Shown in pieces: positions 56,857 to 64,000 of a stretch of DNA of 64,000 bases. A program made the position numbers and the translations under genes. The first letter of the stretch is position 1. Each line of letters starts with the position of its first letter. This stretch comes from Rhodospirillaceae bacterium LM-1 (lineage in GTDB: Bacteria; Pseudomonadota; Alphaproteobacteria; Rhodospirillales; WMHbin7). Below the pieces are notes generated by a model. That model saw nothing but the letters and a program-made list of their open reading frames with translations, had not been told where the DNA came from and searched no databases. Location: positions 62,001-126,000 of the forward strand of contig CACUVI010000001.1 of NCBI GenBank assembly GCA_902725215.1, read 5' to 3'.

Positions 56857-58115
56857 ACCCAAAAACGACGCTGGTGCTGCTGCACCCCGATCAGCGGGTC
56901 GGCGCCAATATGCAGCGCTGGCGGCAATTGGGCGGCGGCAAGGCGATCATCCTGGCCGTGCGTTCTCCGGCTGCCATTCTGGAACAGGTCAAACAGGCCG
57001 AGTTGCGCGGCCTGGGCGGCAGCGGCTTTCCCGCCTGGAAGAAGTGGGAGGCGGTGGCGGCAGAAACGCCCAAGCCCGACAAATATCTGGTCGTCAACGG
57101 CAACGAGGACGAGCCGGGCACCTTCAAGGACCGGCTGCTGCTGGAAGAAACCCCGCATCAGGTGATCGAGGGCGCCGTCACTACGGCACTGGCCGTCGGC
57201 GCCAACCGCGTGGTTTTCTACGTCAATCCCGATCTGTCGCGCTCGTTGGCCGCCATGCGCATCGCCCTCGAGCAATGGAAATCCTCGGATCTGGTGGAAC
57301 TGGCCTCGACGGCCCTGGGCAGGCCCTTGGAACTGCTGCTGGCTCCCGGCTCGGGCCATTACATCGGCGGCGAGGAGACGGCGGCCATGGAATGGATCGA
57401 GGGCCGTTTTCCCTTTCCGCGCGGCAAGCCGCCCTATCCGGCGCAGTCGGGCATCAAGGGTTGTCCCACGCTGATCAACAATGTCGAAACGCTGGCCTAT
57501 GTGTCGCATATCGCCGTCCATGGCGCCCAGTGGTTCCGAGACCTTGGCAAGGCGCCCGGGCTTGGCACCAAGCTCTATTCGCTCAGCGGCGACGTGCTGC
57601 ATCCGGGCGTGTATGAACTGCCCAAGGGGACAAGCCTGCGCGAGCTGATCTTCGACCATGGCGGCGGATTGCTGTCAGGTAAGCCCTTGAAGGCGGTGTT
57701 CACGGGCGGGCCGTCCAGCACGCTACTGACGCCCGCTGATCTGGACGTGGCGCTCGATTTCGAATCCCTCAAGGCCAGGGGCAGCAATCTGGGCACTGGC
57801 GCCATGATCGTAGTGTCCGAAGGGACCGGCATCGTCAAGCGGGTGGCCGAGTACGAGCGCTTCTTCGCCCATTCGTCTTGCGGGCAATGCACCTCGTGCA
57901 AGACCGGCACCGCCACCATCAGCCGCCTTTTGGATCGCATCGATACCGGGCGCGGCACCATGTCGGATCTGAATACGCTGAAGAATCTCTGCGCCATGTT
58001 GCCGGGCAGCGGGCGTTGTCATCTGGTGAACGGCGCTGCGATGCTTCTCGACAGCGCATTTGGCCATTTCAACGACGAATTCGTGCAGGCCGTGGCGAAA
58101 TCCGGCCGTTCATAA
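56844..58115 (+). CDS. NuoF-like NADH-oxidising FMN/Fe-S subunit
   Basis: 423 residues (or 420 from ATG 56853, which gives the common 4-bp overlap). [14 protein letters not shown] and [13 protein letters not shown] are the FMN/NADH motifs, [14 protein letters not shown] and [21 protein letters not shown] the following ones. The [4Fe-4S] set is [12 protein letters not shown] with the final Cys in LPGSGRCH. It matches complex I NuoF and the diaphorase subunits of soluble hydrogenases and formate dehydrogenases. No NuoE or other complex I gene is nearby, so it probably feeds NADH electrons to the two upstream proteins. Confidence 0.85.
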   Translation: MEPMNPKTTLVLLHPDQRVGANMQRWRQLGGGKAIILAVRSPAAILEQVKQAELRGLGGSGFPAWKKWEAVAAETPKPDKYLVVNGNEDEPGTFKDRLLLEETPHQVIEGAVTTALAVGANRVVFYVNPDLSRSLAAMRIALEQWKSSDLVELASTALGRPLELLLAPGSGHYIGGEETAAMEWIEGRFPFPRGKPPYPAQSGIKGCPTLINNVETLAYVSHIAVHGAQWFRDLGKAPGLGTKLYSLSGDVLHPGVYELPKGTSLRELIFDHGGGLLSGKPLKAVFTGGPSSTLLTPADLDVALDFESLKARGSNLGTGAMIVVSEGTGIVKRVAEYERFFAHSSCGQCTSCKTGTATISRLLDRIDTGRGTMSDLNTLKNLCAMLPGSGRCHLVNGAAMLLDSAFGHFNDEFVQAVAKSGRS

Positions 58116-58158
58116 TGTAGCCCTCAGTCGCCGGGCGCGCCCTTGGCGCTTGGCTCTC

Positions 58159-58337
58159 GCTTGCAGGAATGCAAGCGCGCGGGCCTTGCCCGCGTCCAAG
58201 CGGATTTTGCCGCTTGGCCTAAATCTTCGAGATTTCACTTGTATTTGCGGGCGGGCAGGGGTACAACCCGCCCCTCTAAATCCACAGGCGGATATTGGGC
58301 TAGGCTTATGCTTTGCCCTCCGGTGCCGGGAAACCGG
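58159..58337 (+). promoter_or_regulatory. Structured rpsB leader with five hairpins
   Basis: The 265-bp gap before rpsB holds no gene but a row of inverted repeats: GCTTGCA/TGCAAGC (58159-58176), CGCGGGC/GCCCGCG (58178-58194), AAATCT/AGATTT (58221-58235), GGGCGGG/CCCGCCC (58249-58273) and CCGGT/ACCGG (58320-58337). It is a candidate leader through which protein S2 or attenuation controls rpsB-tsf. The first two could instead end the upstream operon. Confidence 0.45.
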
Positions 58338-58380
58338 CCACACTATCCGCCGACGTCTAACCGGAAAAGGACAATATATC

Positions 58381-59166
58381 ATGGCTCTACCCGAATTTTC
58401 GATGCGTCAGTTGCTAGAAGCCGGCGTTCACTTCGGCCACAATACGCGCCGTTGGAACCCCAAGATGGCCCCCTATCTGTTCGGCGTGCGCAACGGCATC
58501 CATGTCATCGATCTCCAGCAGTCCGTTCCCATGCTGCACCGGGCCATGCAGGCCGTGCGCGACGTGGTGGCGGGCGGCGGTCGCGTGCTTTTCGTCGGCA
58601 CCAAGCGTTCGGCCCAGGACCCGGTGGCCCAGGCCGCCAAGAAATGCGGTCAGTATTACGTCAATCACCGCTGGCTGGGCGGCATGATGACCAACTGGAA
58701 GACCATTTCGCGCTCGATCAAGCGCCTGAAGGAAATGGAAGAGCAACTGGCCTCCGGCCATGTGGCCGGTCTGACCAAGAAGGAACAGCTGAACCTGTCA
58801 CGCGAGCGCGAGAAGCTGGACCTGTCGCTGGGCGGCATCAAGGACATGGGCGGCATCCCCGACATCATGTTCGTGATCGACACCAACAAGGAAGGCATCG
58901 CCATTCAGGAAGCCGTCAAGCTGGGCATTCCCGTGGTGGCCGTGCTAGACAGCAACAGCGATCCCGACGGCATTTCCTTCCCGATTCCCGGCAATGACGA
59001 CGCCATCCGCGCCGTGACCATGTATTGCGACCTGATTTCCGGGTCGGTGCTGGACGGCATTCAGGCCGAAATGACCAAGGCCGGAATCGATGTCGGCGCT
59101 CAGGCCGAACTGCCTGTCGAAGCGGCTCTGGCTGAAGAAGCCCCCGCCGAAGCCCAGGCCGAGTAA
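58381..59166 (+). CDS. rpsB: 30S ribosomal protein S2
   Basis: 261 residues. [20 protein letters not shown] is the conserved start, with [21 protein letters not shown] and [10 protein letters not shown] following. The C-terminal tail is Ala/Glu-rich. The start is at the ATG before this motif; the longer in-frame extension crosses the structured leader. tsf follows after 25 bp. Confidence 0.98.
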   Translation: MALPEFSMRQLLEAGVHFGHNTRRWNPKMAPYLFGVRNGIHVIDLQQSVPMLHRAMQAVRDVVAGGGRVLFVGTKRSAQDPVAQAAKKCGQYYVNHRWLGGMMTNWKTISRSIKRLKEMEEQLASGHVAGLTKKEQLNLSREREKLDLSLGGIKDMGGIPDIMFVIDTNKEGIAIQEAVKLGIPVVAVLDSNSDPDGISFPIPGNDDAIRAVTMYCDLISGSVLDGIQAEMTKAGIDVGAQAELPVEAALAEEAPAEAQAE

Positions 59167-59191
59167 GCCTCAAGAAGAGAAGGATAAGAAG

Positions 59192-60118
59192 ATGGCCGAA
59201 ATTACCGCTGCGCTGGTCAAGGACCTGCGCGAAAAAACCGGCGCTGGCATGATGGATTGCAAAAAGGCGCTGGGCGAGACCGCCGGCGATCTGGAAGCCG
59301 CCGTCGATTGGCTGCGCAAGAAGGGCTTGGCGGCTGCCGCCAAGAAGTCGGGCCGCGTGGCCGCCGAAGGCTTGGTGGGCATGGCGACCGATGGCACCAA
59401 GGGCGCCTTGGCCGAAGTGAATGCCGAGACCGACTTCGTGGCCCGCAACGACCAGTTCCAGGCCTATGCCAAGAAGGTGGCCGAGATCGCATTGGGATGC
59501 GGCGGCGACATCGAAAAGCTGAAGGCGGCAAGCTGGCCTGAAGGCGGCACGGTGGCCGACAAGGTGACCAACCTGATCGCCACCATCGGCGAGAACATGA
59601 ATCTGCGCCGCACGGCCGCCCTGTCGGTCAAGGATGGCGTGGTGGCTGGCTATATGCACTCCGCCGCCGCTCCGGGCCTTGGCAAGATCGGCGTTCTGGT
59701 GGCTTTGGAAAGCACGGGCGACAAGGCCAAGCTGGCCGAAGTCGGCAAGCAGATCGCCATGCATGTGGCGGCTGCCAATCCGCAGTTCCTGACCGTCGAT
59801 TCGGTCGATACTTCGGCGCTCGAGCGTGAAAAAGACGTGCTGCGCGAACAGGCCCGCGCCACCGGCAAGCCCGACAACATCATCGAAAAGATGATGGATG
59901 GGCGCGTGCGCAAATTCTATGAGGACGTGGTGCTGCTTGAGCAGTTGTACGTCATCGACGGCGAGTCTCGGGTCAAGCAGATCGTCGAGAAGGCGGCCAA
60001 GGAAGCGGGTGCGCCGATCCAGATCACCGGCTTCGTGCGTTTCGCGCTGGGCGAGGGCATCGAGCGCGAAGAGAAAGACTTCGCCGCCGAAGTGGCCGAG
60101 CAGTTGGCGAAGAAGTAA
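59192..60118 (+). CDS. tsf: Translation elongation factor Ts
   Basis: 308 residues. The nucleotide-exchange factor of EF-Tu. [22 protein letters not shown] is the N-terminal motif and [14 protein letters not shown] the core exchange motif. It shares an operon with rpsB and is followed by a strong terminator. Confidence 0.98.
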   Translation: MAEITAALVKDLREKTGAGMMDCKKALGETAGDLEAAVDWLRKKGLAAAAKKSGRVAAEGLVGMATDGTKGALAEVNAETDFVARNDQFQAYAKKVAEIALGCGGDIEKLKAASWPEGGTVADKVTNLIATIGENMNLRRTAALSVKDGVVAGYMHSAAAPGLGKIGVLVALESTGDKAKLAEVGKQIAMHVAAANPQFLTVDSVDTSALEREKDVLREQARATGKPDNIIEKMMDGRVRKFYEDVVLLEQLYVIDGESRVKQIVEKAAKEAGAPIQITGFVRFALGEGIEREEKDFAAEVAEQLAKK

Positions 60119-60143
60119 GCAGTTACAGCAAGCTATCTGAAGG

Positions 60144-60173
60144 GGGCGGGTTCTTGACCCGCCCTTTTCTTTT
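60144..60173 (+). terminator. Rho-independent terminator after tsf
   Basis: GGGCGGG-TTCTTGA-CCCGCCC followed by TTTTCTTTT. It separates rpsB-tsf from pyrH. Confidence 0.95.
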
Positions 60174-60279
60174 GGCAAGTCCCTGGGATTATGACATTCC
60201 CCACTAGCCCCATGCCGCATGGGTTGCTAATATCCGCGCCGCTATTCAGCCGTCCACACCGTCAAAACCAGGGAAATCC

Positions 60280-61002
60280 ATGTCCAGCGCCAAGACGTTT
60301 CGCCGAATCCTGCTTAAAATATCGGGCGAAGGATTGATGGGCGACGGTCAATACGGGTTGGATGACGCCACCCTGGCCCGTTTGGCCGACGACATCAAAT
60401 CGGTGGTGGCGCTGGGCATCCAGGTTGGCGTCGTTGTCGGTGGCGGAAATATTTTCAGAGGCTTAGCGGGTGCGGCCAGGGGCATGGAGCGCGCCAGCGC
60501 CGATTACATGGGCATGCTGGCGACCGTGATCAACGCGCTGGCCATCCAGAACGCGCTGGAGCGAGTCGGTGTCCAGAACCGCGTTCAGTCGGCCATTCCC
60601 ATGGCGCAGATCAGCGAACCCTATATCCGCAGGCGCGCCATCCGGCACATGGAAAAGGGCCGGGTGGTGATTTTCGGGGCTGGCACGGGCAATCCTTTCT
60701 TCACCACCGACACGGCGGCGGCCTTGCGCGCCGCCGAGATGGGCTGCGACGCGCTTTACAAGGCGACTCAGGTCGATGGCGTCTATACCGCCGATCCCAA
60801 GAAGGACGCCAACGCCAAGCGCTATGACCATTTGACCTTCACGGAAGTGCTGAACAAGGATCTGAAGGTCATGGACGCGGCTGCGATCGCTGTCGCGCGT
60901 GAGAACAACATTCCCATTTTAGTCTTTTCGCTGCACAATCCCGGCGCTTTCACCGAGGCGGCCCAAGGCAAGGGCCGCTTTACGCTGATCGACAACGGGT
61001 AA
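60280..61002 (+). CDS. pyrH: UMP kinase
   Basis: 240 residues, amino-acid-kinase fold. [13 protein letters not shown] is the N-terminal phosphate loop; [25 protein letters not shown] and [11 protein letters not shown] are family motifs. It phosphorylates UMP to UDP with ATP as a hexamer. The gap to the tsf terminator (about 105 bp) should hold its own promoter. frr follows after 18 bp. Confidence 0.97.
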   Translation: MSSAKTFRRILLKISGEGLMGDGQYGLDDATLARLADDIKSVVALGIQVGVVVGGGNIFRGLAGAARGMERASADYMGMLATVINALAIQNALERVGVQNRVQSAIPMAQISEPYIRRRAIRHMEKGRVVIFGAGTGNPFFTTDTAAALRAAEMGCDALYKATQVDGVYTADPKKDANAKRYDHLTFTEVLNKDLKVMDAAAIAVARENNIPILVFSLHNPGAFTEAAQGKGRFTLIDNG

Positions 61003-61020
61003 GTTCGAAGGAGAAGTGCC

Positions 61021-61587
61021 TTGGCGGCAACGGTTCAGGAATTGAAGTCGGATATCAAGCGGCGCATGGATGCCACTGTCGAAGTGGTGCGCAAGGAATT
61101 TGCGGGCCTGCGTACAGGGCGCGCCGTGGCGTCGCTGCTCGACCCGGTGATCGTCGAGGCTTATGGCCAGGAAATGCCCCTCAACCAAGTCGGCACGGTC
61201 AATGTGCCGGAACCTCGCATGCTGTCGGTGCAGGTGTGGGACAAGGGCATGGTCAAGGCGGTCGAGAAGGCCATCCGCGACGCCGGGCTGGGCCTCAATC
61301 CGATGGCCGATGGCCAAATGGTGCGCGTGCCCATTCCCGCCTTGAACGAAGAGCGGCGCAAGGAACTGGTCAAGGTGGCCCATAAGTACGCCGAACAGGG
61401 CAAGGTGGCGGTGCGCAATGTGCGTCGCGACGCCATGGACGCCCTTAAGAAGATGGAAAAGGACAAAGTCATTTCGGAAGACGAGCATCACCATCAGGAC
61501 AAGGAAATCCAGGCCTTGACCGATGAGGCGATCAAGCACGTCGATGACGCCCTGGCCCATAAGGAAAAGGAAATCATGCAGGTATGA
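61021..61587 (+). CDS. frr: Ribosome recycling factor
   Basis: 188 residues. With EF-G it splits the post-termination ribosome. [24 protein letters not shown] and the C-terminal [17 protein letters not shown] are the conserved helices. The start is a TTG, chosen because AAGGAG lies just upstream and the N-terminus then has normal length. It overlaps uppS by 4 bp. Confidence 0.96.
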   Translation: MAATVQELKSDIKRRMDATVEVVRKEFAGLRTGRAVASLLDPVIVEAYGQEMPLNQVGTVNVPEPRMLSVQVWDKGMVKAVEKAIRDAGLGLNPMADGQMVRVPIPALNEERRKELVKVAHKYAEQGKVAVRNVRRDAMDALKKMEKDKVISEDEHHHQDKEIQALTDEAIKHVDDALAHKEKEIMQV

Positions 61588-62324
61588 GCCTTTCCGGCGC
61601 GCTTCCCTCCTCGGGCGATACGTCTTTGCCGCCCGCTCATGTCGCCATCATCATGGACGGCAATGGGCGCTGGGCGAAGTCGCGCGGGCTGCCGCGCACG
61701 GCGGGACATCGCAAGGGAGCCGAGGCGGTGCGCGCCACCATCAAGGCCTGCCGCGAACTGGGGGTTCGCTATCTGACGCTGTTCGGTTTTTCCTCCGAAA
61801 ACTGGAAGCGTTCGCCCGACGAGGTCAGCGATCTGATGGGGCTGTTGCGCTTTTACCTGCGCAATGAAGTTAAGGAATTGCATTCGGCGGGCGTTCGCCT
61901 GCGCATCATCGGCGACCGCACGCGCCTGTCCGATGACATCGTGAAATTGATCGAGGAGTCGGAAGCCAAGACGGCCTCGAACACGGCGCTTGATGTCGTG
62001 ATGGCGCTTAGCTATGGCGGCCGTCAGGAAATCGTCGCCGCCGCCCAGCGCCTAGCCAGGGAGGTCAAGGCGGGAACGCTTGATCCTGAGGATATCTCGG
62101 AGGATGTTTTCGCCAATCGTCTGTTCACCGCGAATATCCCCGATCCCGATTTGCTGATCCGCACCTCGGGCGAAAAACGGGTCAGCAATTTCCTGCTTTG
62201 GCAGGCTGCCTATGCCGAATTCGTCTTCCAGGACGTTTTATGGCCCGATTTCGGGCGAATGCATTTGGAAGAGGCGATCTCGGAATTCCATCGGCGCGAG
62301 CGCCGTTATGGCCAGGCGGGCTGA
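61584..62324 (+). CDS. uppS: Isoprenyl transferase (undecaprenyl-diphosphate synthase)
   Basis: 246 residues. Makes the C55 carrier lipid for wall and surface polysaccharides. [24 protein letters not shown] contains the catalytic Asp and phosphate loop; [10 protein letters not shown] and [23 protein letters not shown] follow. It overlaps frr by 4 bp and cdsA by 17 bp. Confidence 0.96.
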   Translation: MSLSGALPSSGDTSLPPAHVAIIMDGNGRWAKSRGLPRTAGHRKGAEAVRATIKACRELGVRYLTLFGFSSENWKRSPDEVSDLMGLLRFYLRNEVKELHSAGVRLRIIGDRTRLSDDIVKLIEESEAKTASNTALDVVMALSYGGRQEIVAAAQRLAREVKAGTLDPEDISEDVFANRLFTANIPDPDLLIRTSGEKRVSNFLLWQAAYAEFVFQDVLWPDFGRMHLEEAISEFHRRERRYGQAG

Positions 62325-63126
62325 TCGGGTGGCTGTTTCCCTGAATTCCCTGACCTTGCGCATTCTTTCCGCGCTCTTGCTGGCCCCCCCGGTGCTGGCG
62401 GCCATTTGGTACGGTTCGCCCTATTTCGAGGGGATGACGGTGCTGGCCGCCATTGTCATGGCCTGGGAATGGGAGAAGCTGGTTTCCAAGGAAAGTTTTG
62501 GGGGGCCCGGCATCGCCTTGGCCCTGTCCAGCGTCGTCGCCCTTATTCTTCTTCCCTTGCCGTTGCTGGCTTTGGTGGCGGTGGGGGTGGGCGCCTTGGT
62601 CGCCAGTCTGATGGCGCCGATAGGCTTGCGCGGCTGGATGGCGGCGGGAGCGCCTTACATCGTTCTGCCATTGGCCGCCCTGTTGATGCTGCGCGCCGCC
62701 CCCGATGGACAATCCATCCTAATCTGGCTGTTCTTGATCGTCTGGGCGACAGATATCGGAGCCTATGCGGCAGGGCTGTTGATCGGCGGGCCGAAGCTGG
62801 CCCCGTCGATCAGCCCGAAGAAAACTTGGGCCGGTCTGGCTGGCGGCATGATCGGGGCCGCCGTGATTGCGATGTGGGGCGGAAGCTGGCTTGGCTTCGT
62901 CTCTTCCGCTCCCAAACTGGGATTGATGGGGGCGGCTCTGGCCGTGGTGGCGCAAGGCGGCGACCTGTTCGAATCCTTCGTCAAGCGTCGTTTCGACGCC
63001 AAGGATTCAAGCCAGTTGATCCCCGGACATGGCGGCTTGTTGGACCGTATCGACGGCTTGCTGGCGGCGGGATTCGCCCTGGGCGTTTTGTATCTGGCGA
63101 CCTTCGATGGAGGCTTTGAGTGGTAG
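62308..63126 (+). CDS. cdsA: Phosphatidate cytidylyltransferase
   Basis: 272 residues with about seven membrane helices. Makes CDP-diacylglycerol. The signature [28 protein letters not shown] lies at the C-terminus (quoted in part). The start was taken as ATG 62308; GTG 62330 is an alternative that removes the overlap with uppS. dxr begins within its last codons. Confidence 0.93.
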   Translation: MARRADRVAVSLNSLTLRILSALLLAPPVLAAIWYGSPYFEGMTVLAAIVMAWEWEKLVSKESFGGPGIALALSSVVALILLPLPLLALVAVGVGALVASLMAPIGLRGWMAAGAPYIVLPLAALLMLRAAPDGQSILIWLFLIVWATDIGAYAAGLLIGGPKLAPSISPKKTWAGLAGGMIGAAVIAMWGGSWLGFVSSAPKLGLMGAALAVVAQGGDLFESFVKRRFDAKDSSQLIPGHGGLLDRIDGLLAAGFALGVLYLATFDGGFEW

Positions 63127-64000
63127 ACGAGCCTTTATCCGTCACCGTGCTGGGATCGACCGGCTCGATCGGCATGAGCACGTTCGATCTTCTGGCTCGC
63201 GATCCGCAGGCCTACCGGGTCGAGGCCTTGGTGGCTGGTCGCAATGTCGAGCGTCTGATCGAACAGGCCAAGACCTTGAAACCCAAGCTGGCCGTGATGG
63301 CCGATCCGGAATTCTACGCCGCCTTGAAAGAAGGCCTGTCCGGCACGGGCATTGAAGTGGCGGCAGGCGACGACGCCGTGATAGCGGCGGCGGACCGTCC
63401 CGCCAAATGGGTGATGGCGGCCATCGTGGGGGCGGCGGGTTTGAAGCCAACGATGAAGGCCATTCAGCGCGGCGCCGTGGTTGGCTTGGCCAACAAGGAA
63501 ACGCTGGTGTCGGCGGGCGACGTGGTGACACGGGCGGTTAGGGATTCGGGCGCCGTCGTCATTCCGGTCGATTCCGAACATAGCGCCATCTTTCAGGTGT
63601 TGGATTTCGAGCAGAAGGACAAGGTCGAGAAGATCATCCTGACCGCTTCCGGCGGCCCGTTCCGCACCATGGGCGGCAACGAAATGGCCCGTGTGACGCC
63701 CAAACAGGCAGTGGCGCACCCGAATTGGAGCATGGGCGCCAAAATCTCGGTCGATTCAGCCACCATGATGAACAAGGGCCTTGAACTGATCGAGGCGCAT
63801 CATCTGTTCGACATGCCCGAAGAGAAAATCGATATTCTGGTTCATCCCCAGTCGGTCATCCACAGTTTGGTCGCCTATGTCGATGGCTCCGTCCTGGCGC
63901 AATTGGGCACGCCTGACATGCGCACGCCCATCGCCTATGCGCTGGGTTGGCCAAGGCGCATAAGCGCCCCGGTGCCGCGCCTCAATCTGGCTGAAATTGC
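63120..64000 (+). CDS. dxr: 1-deoxy-D-xylulose-5-phosphate reductoisomerase (partial, 3' cut by window)
   Basis: At least 293 codons, open at the window end. The second step of the MEP isoprenoid pathway. [15 protein letters not shown] is the NADPH loop, [11 protein letters not shown] and [11 protein letters not shown] are conserved, ILTASGGPF and [15 protein letters not shown] form the substrate and metal site, and [12 protein letters not shown] follows. The start is a GTG that overlaps cdsA by 7 bp. Its neighbour uppS uses the isoprenoid units made by this pathway. Confidence 0.96.
   Translation, partial: MVDEPLSVTVLGSTGSIGMSTFDLLARDPQAYRVEALVAGRNVERLIEQAKTLKPKLAVMADPEFYAALKEGLSGTGIEVAAGDDAVIAAADRPAKWVMAAIVGAAGLKPTMKAIQRGAVVGLANKETLVSAGDVVTRAVRDSGAVVIPVDSEHSAIFQVLDFEQKDKVEKIILTASGGPFRTMGGNEMARVTPKQAVAHPNWSMGAKISVDSATMMNKGLELIEAHHLFDMPEEKIDILVHPQSVIHSLVAYVDGSVLAQLGTPDMRTPIAYALGWPRRISAPVPRLNLAEI

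Noticed and set aside
56844-58115. NuoF of respiratory complex I
   Set aside because: No nuoE, nuoG or other complex I genes are adjacent, and the gene overlaps a fumarate-reductase-like flavoprotein instead.

Overview
The window looks like the chromosome of a motile, nitrogen-fixing alphaproteobacterium of the Rhodospirillales type (Magnetospirillum-, Azospirillum- or Rhodospirillum-like). The reasons are nifHDK with a divergent draT-draG pair, the rpsB-tsf-pyrH-frr-uppS-cdsA-dxr order, two tandem chemoreceptors, and an anaerobic aromatic-degradation cluster of the phenylacetate/4-hydroxybenzoyl-CoA kind. Genes are tightly packed, with many ATGA or TAATG junctions. No rRNA, tRNA, insertion sequence, prophage or CRISPR array was seen.

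Layout. 1-9.5 kb: a glycosyltransferase/methyltransferase fusion, a ParDE-type toxin-antitoxin pair, then a leftward surface-sugar operon (rfbABC, a short-chain dehydrogenase, a PLP-dependent sugar 3-dehydrase-like protein, a C-methyltransferase and a membrane glycosyltransferase). 9.5-13.3 kb: a flagellin-like protein preceded by a coupled micro-ORF, then a two-gene operon joining a Cache-like membrane sensor to a pentameric ligand-gated ion channel. 13.3-20.4 kb: nitrogenase structural genes, with the ADP-ribosylation switch transcribed divergently. The shared region carries two NifA-type sites and sigma-54 promoters on both strands. 20.4-26 kb: secreted repeat and charged proteins, an extensin-like lipoprotein, a phosphodiesterase, a hydrolase and metY. 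26-32 kb: gltBD (ammonium assimilation) and a diheme cytochrome. 32.5-46 kb: an HcaT-like transporter, a hot-dog thioesterase, padCD, padEFGHI (phenylglyoxylate dehydrogenase), phenylacetate-CoA ligase, a MarR regulator and hcrCAB (4-hydroxybenzoyl-CoA reductase). 46-54.5 kb: a putative glycosyltransferase, dnaE and two methyl-accepting chemotaxis proteins. 54.6-58.1 kb: an unusual three-gene redox operon (SdhB-like, FrdA-like, NuoF-like). 58.4-64 kb: the translation, UMP kinase, isoprenoid and lipid gene string, with dxr cut by the window end.

How the parts fit. Nitrogen fixation (nifHDK), its post-translational switch (draTG) and ammonium capture (gltBD) lie within 19 kb. The aromatic block would activate phenylacetate or 4-hydroxyphenylacetate, convert phenylglyoxylates to (4-hydroxy)benzoyl-CoA and dehydroxylate the latter to benzoyl-CoA. 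The molybdenum catalytic subunit PadB expected beside padCD is absent from this locus, as are benzoyl-CoA reductase genes.

The strongest candidates for undescribed biology are: (1) the translationally coupled Cache sensor and ligand-gated channel; (2) the SdhB/FrdA/NuoF-like operon, which reads as a soluble NADH-linked fumarate-reductase-type complex; (3) the E1-family sugar dehydrase that keeps the diagnostic His but has lost the Fe-S cysteines; (4) a nested stem structure between metY and gltB. All calls come from reading the sequence; no database search was run.
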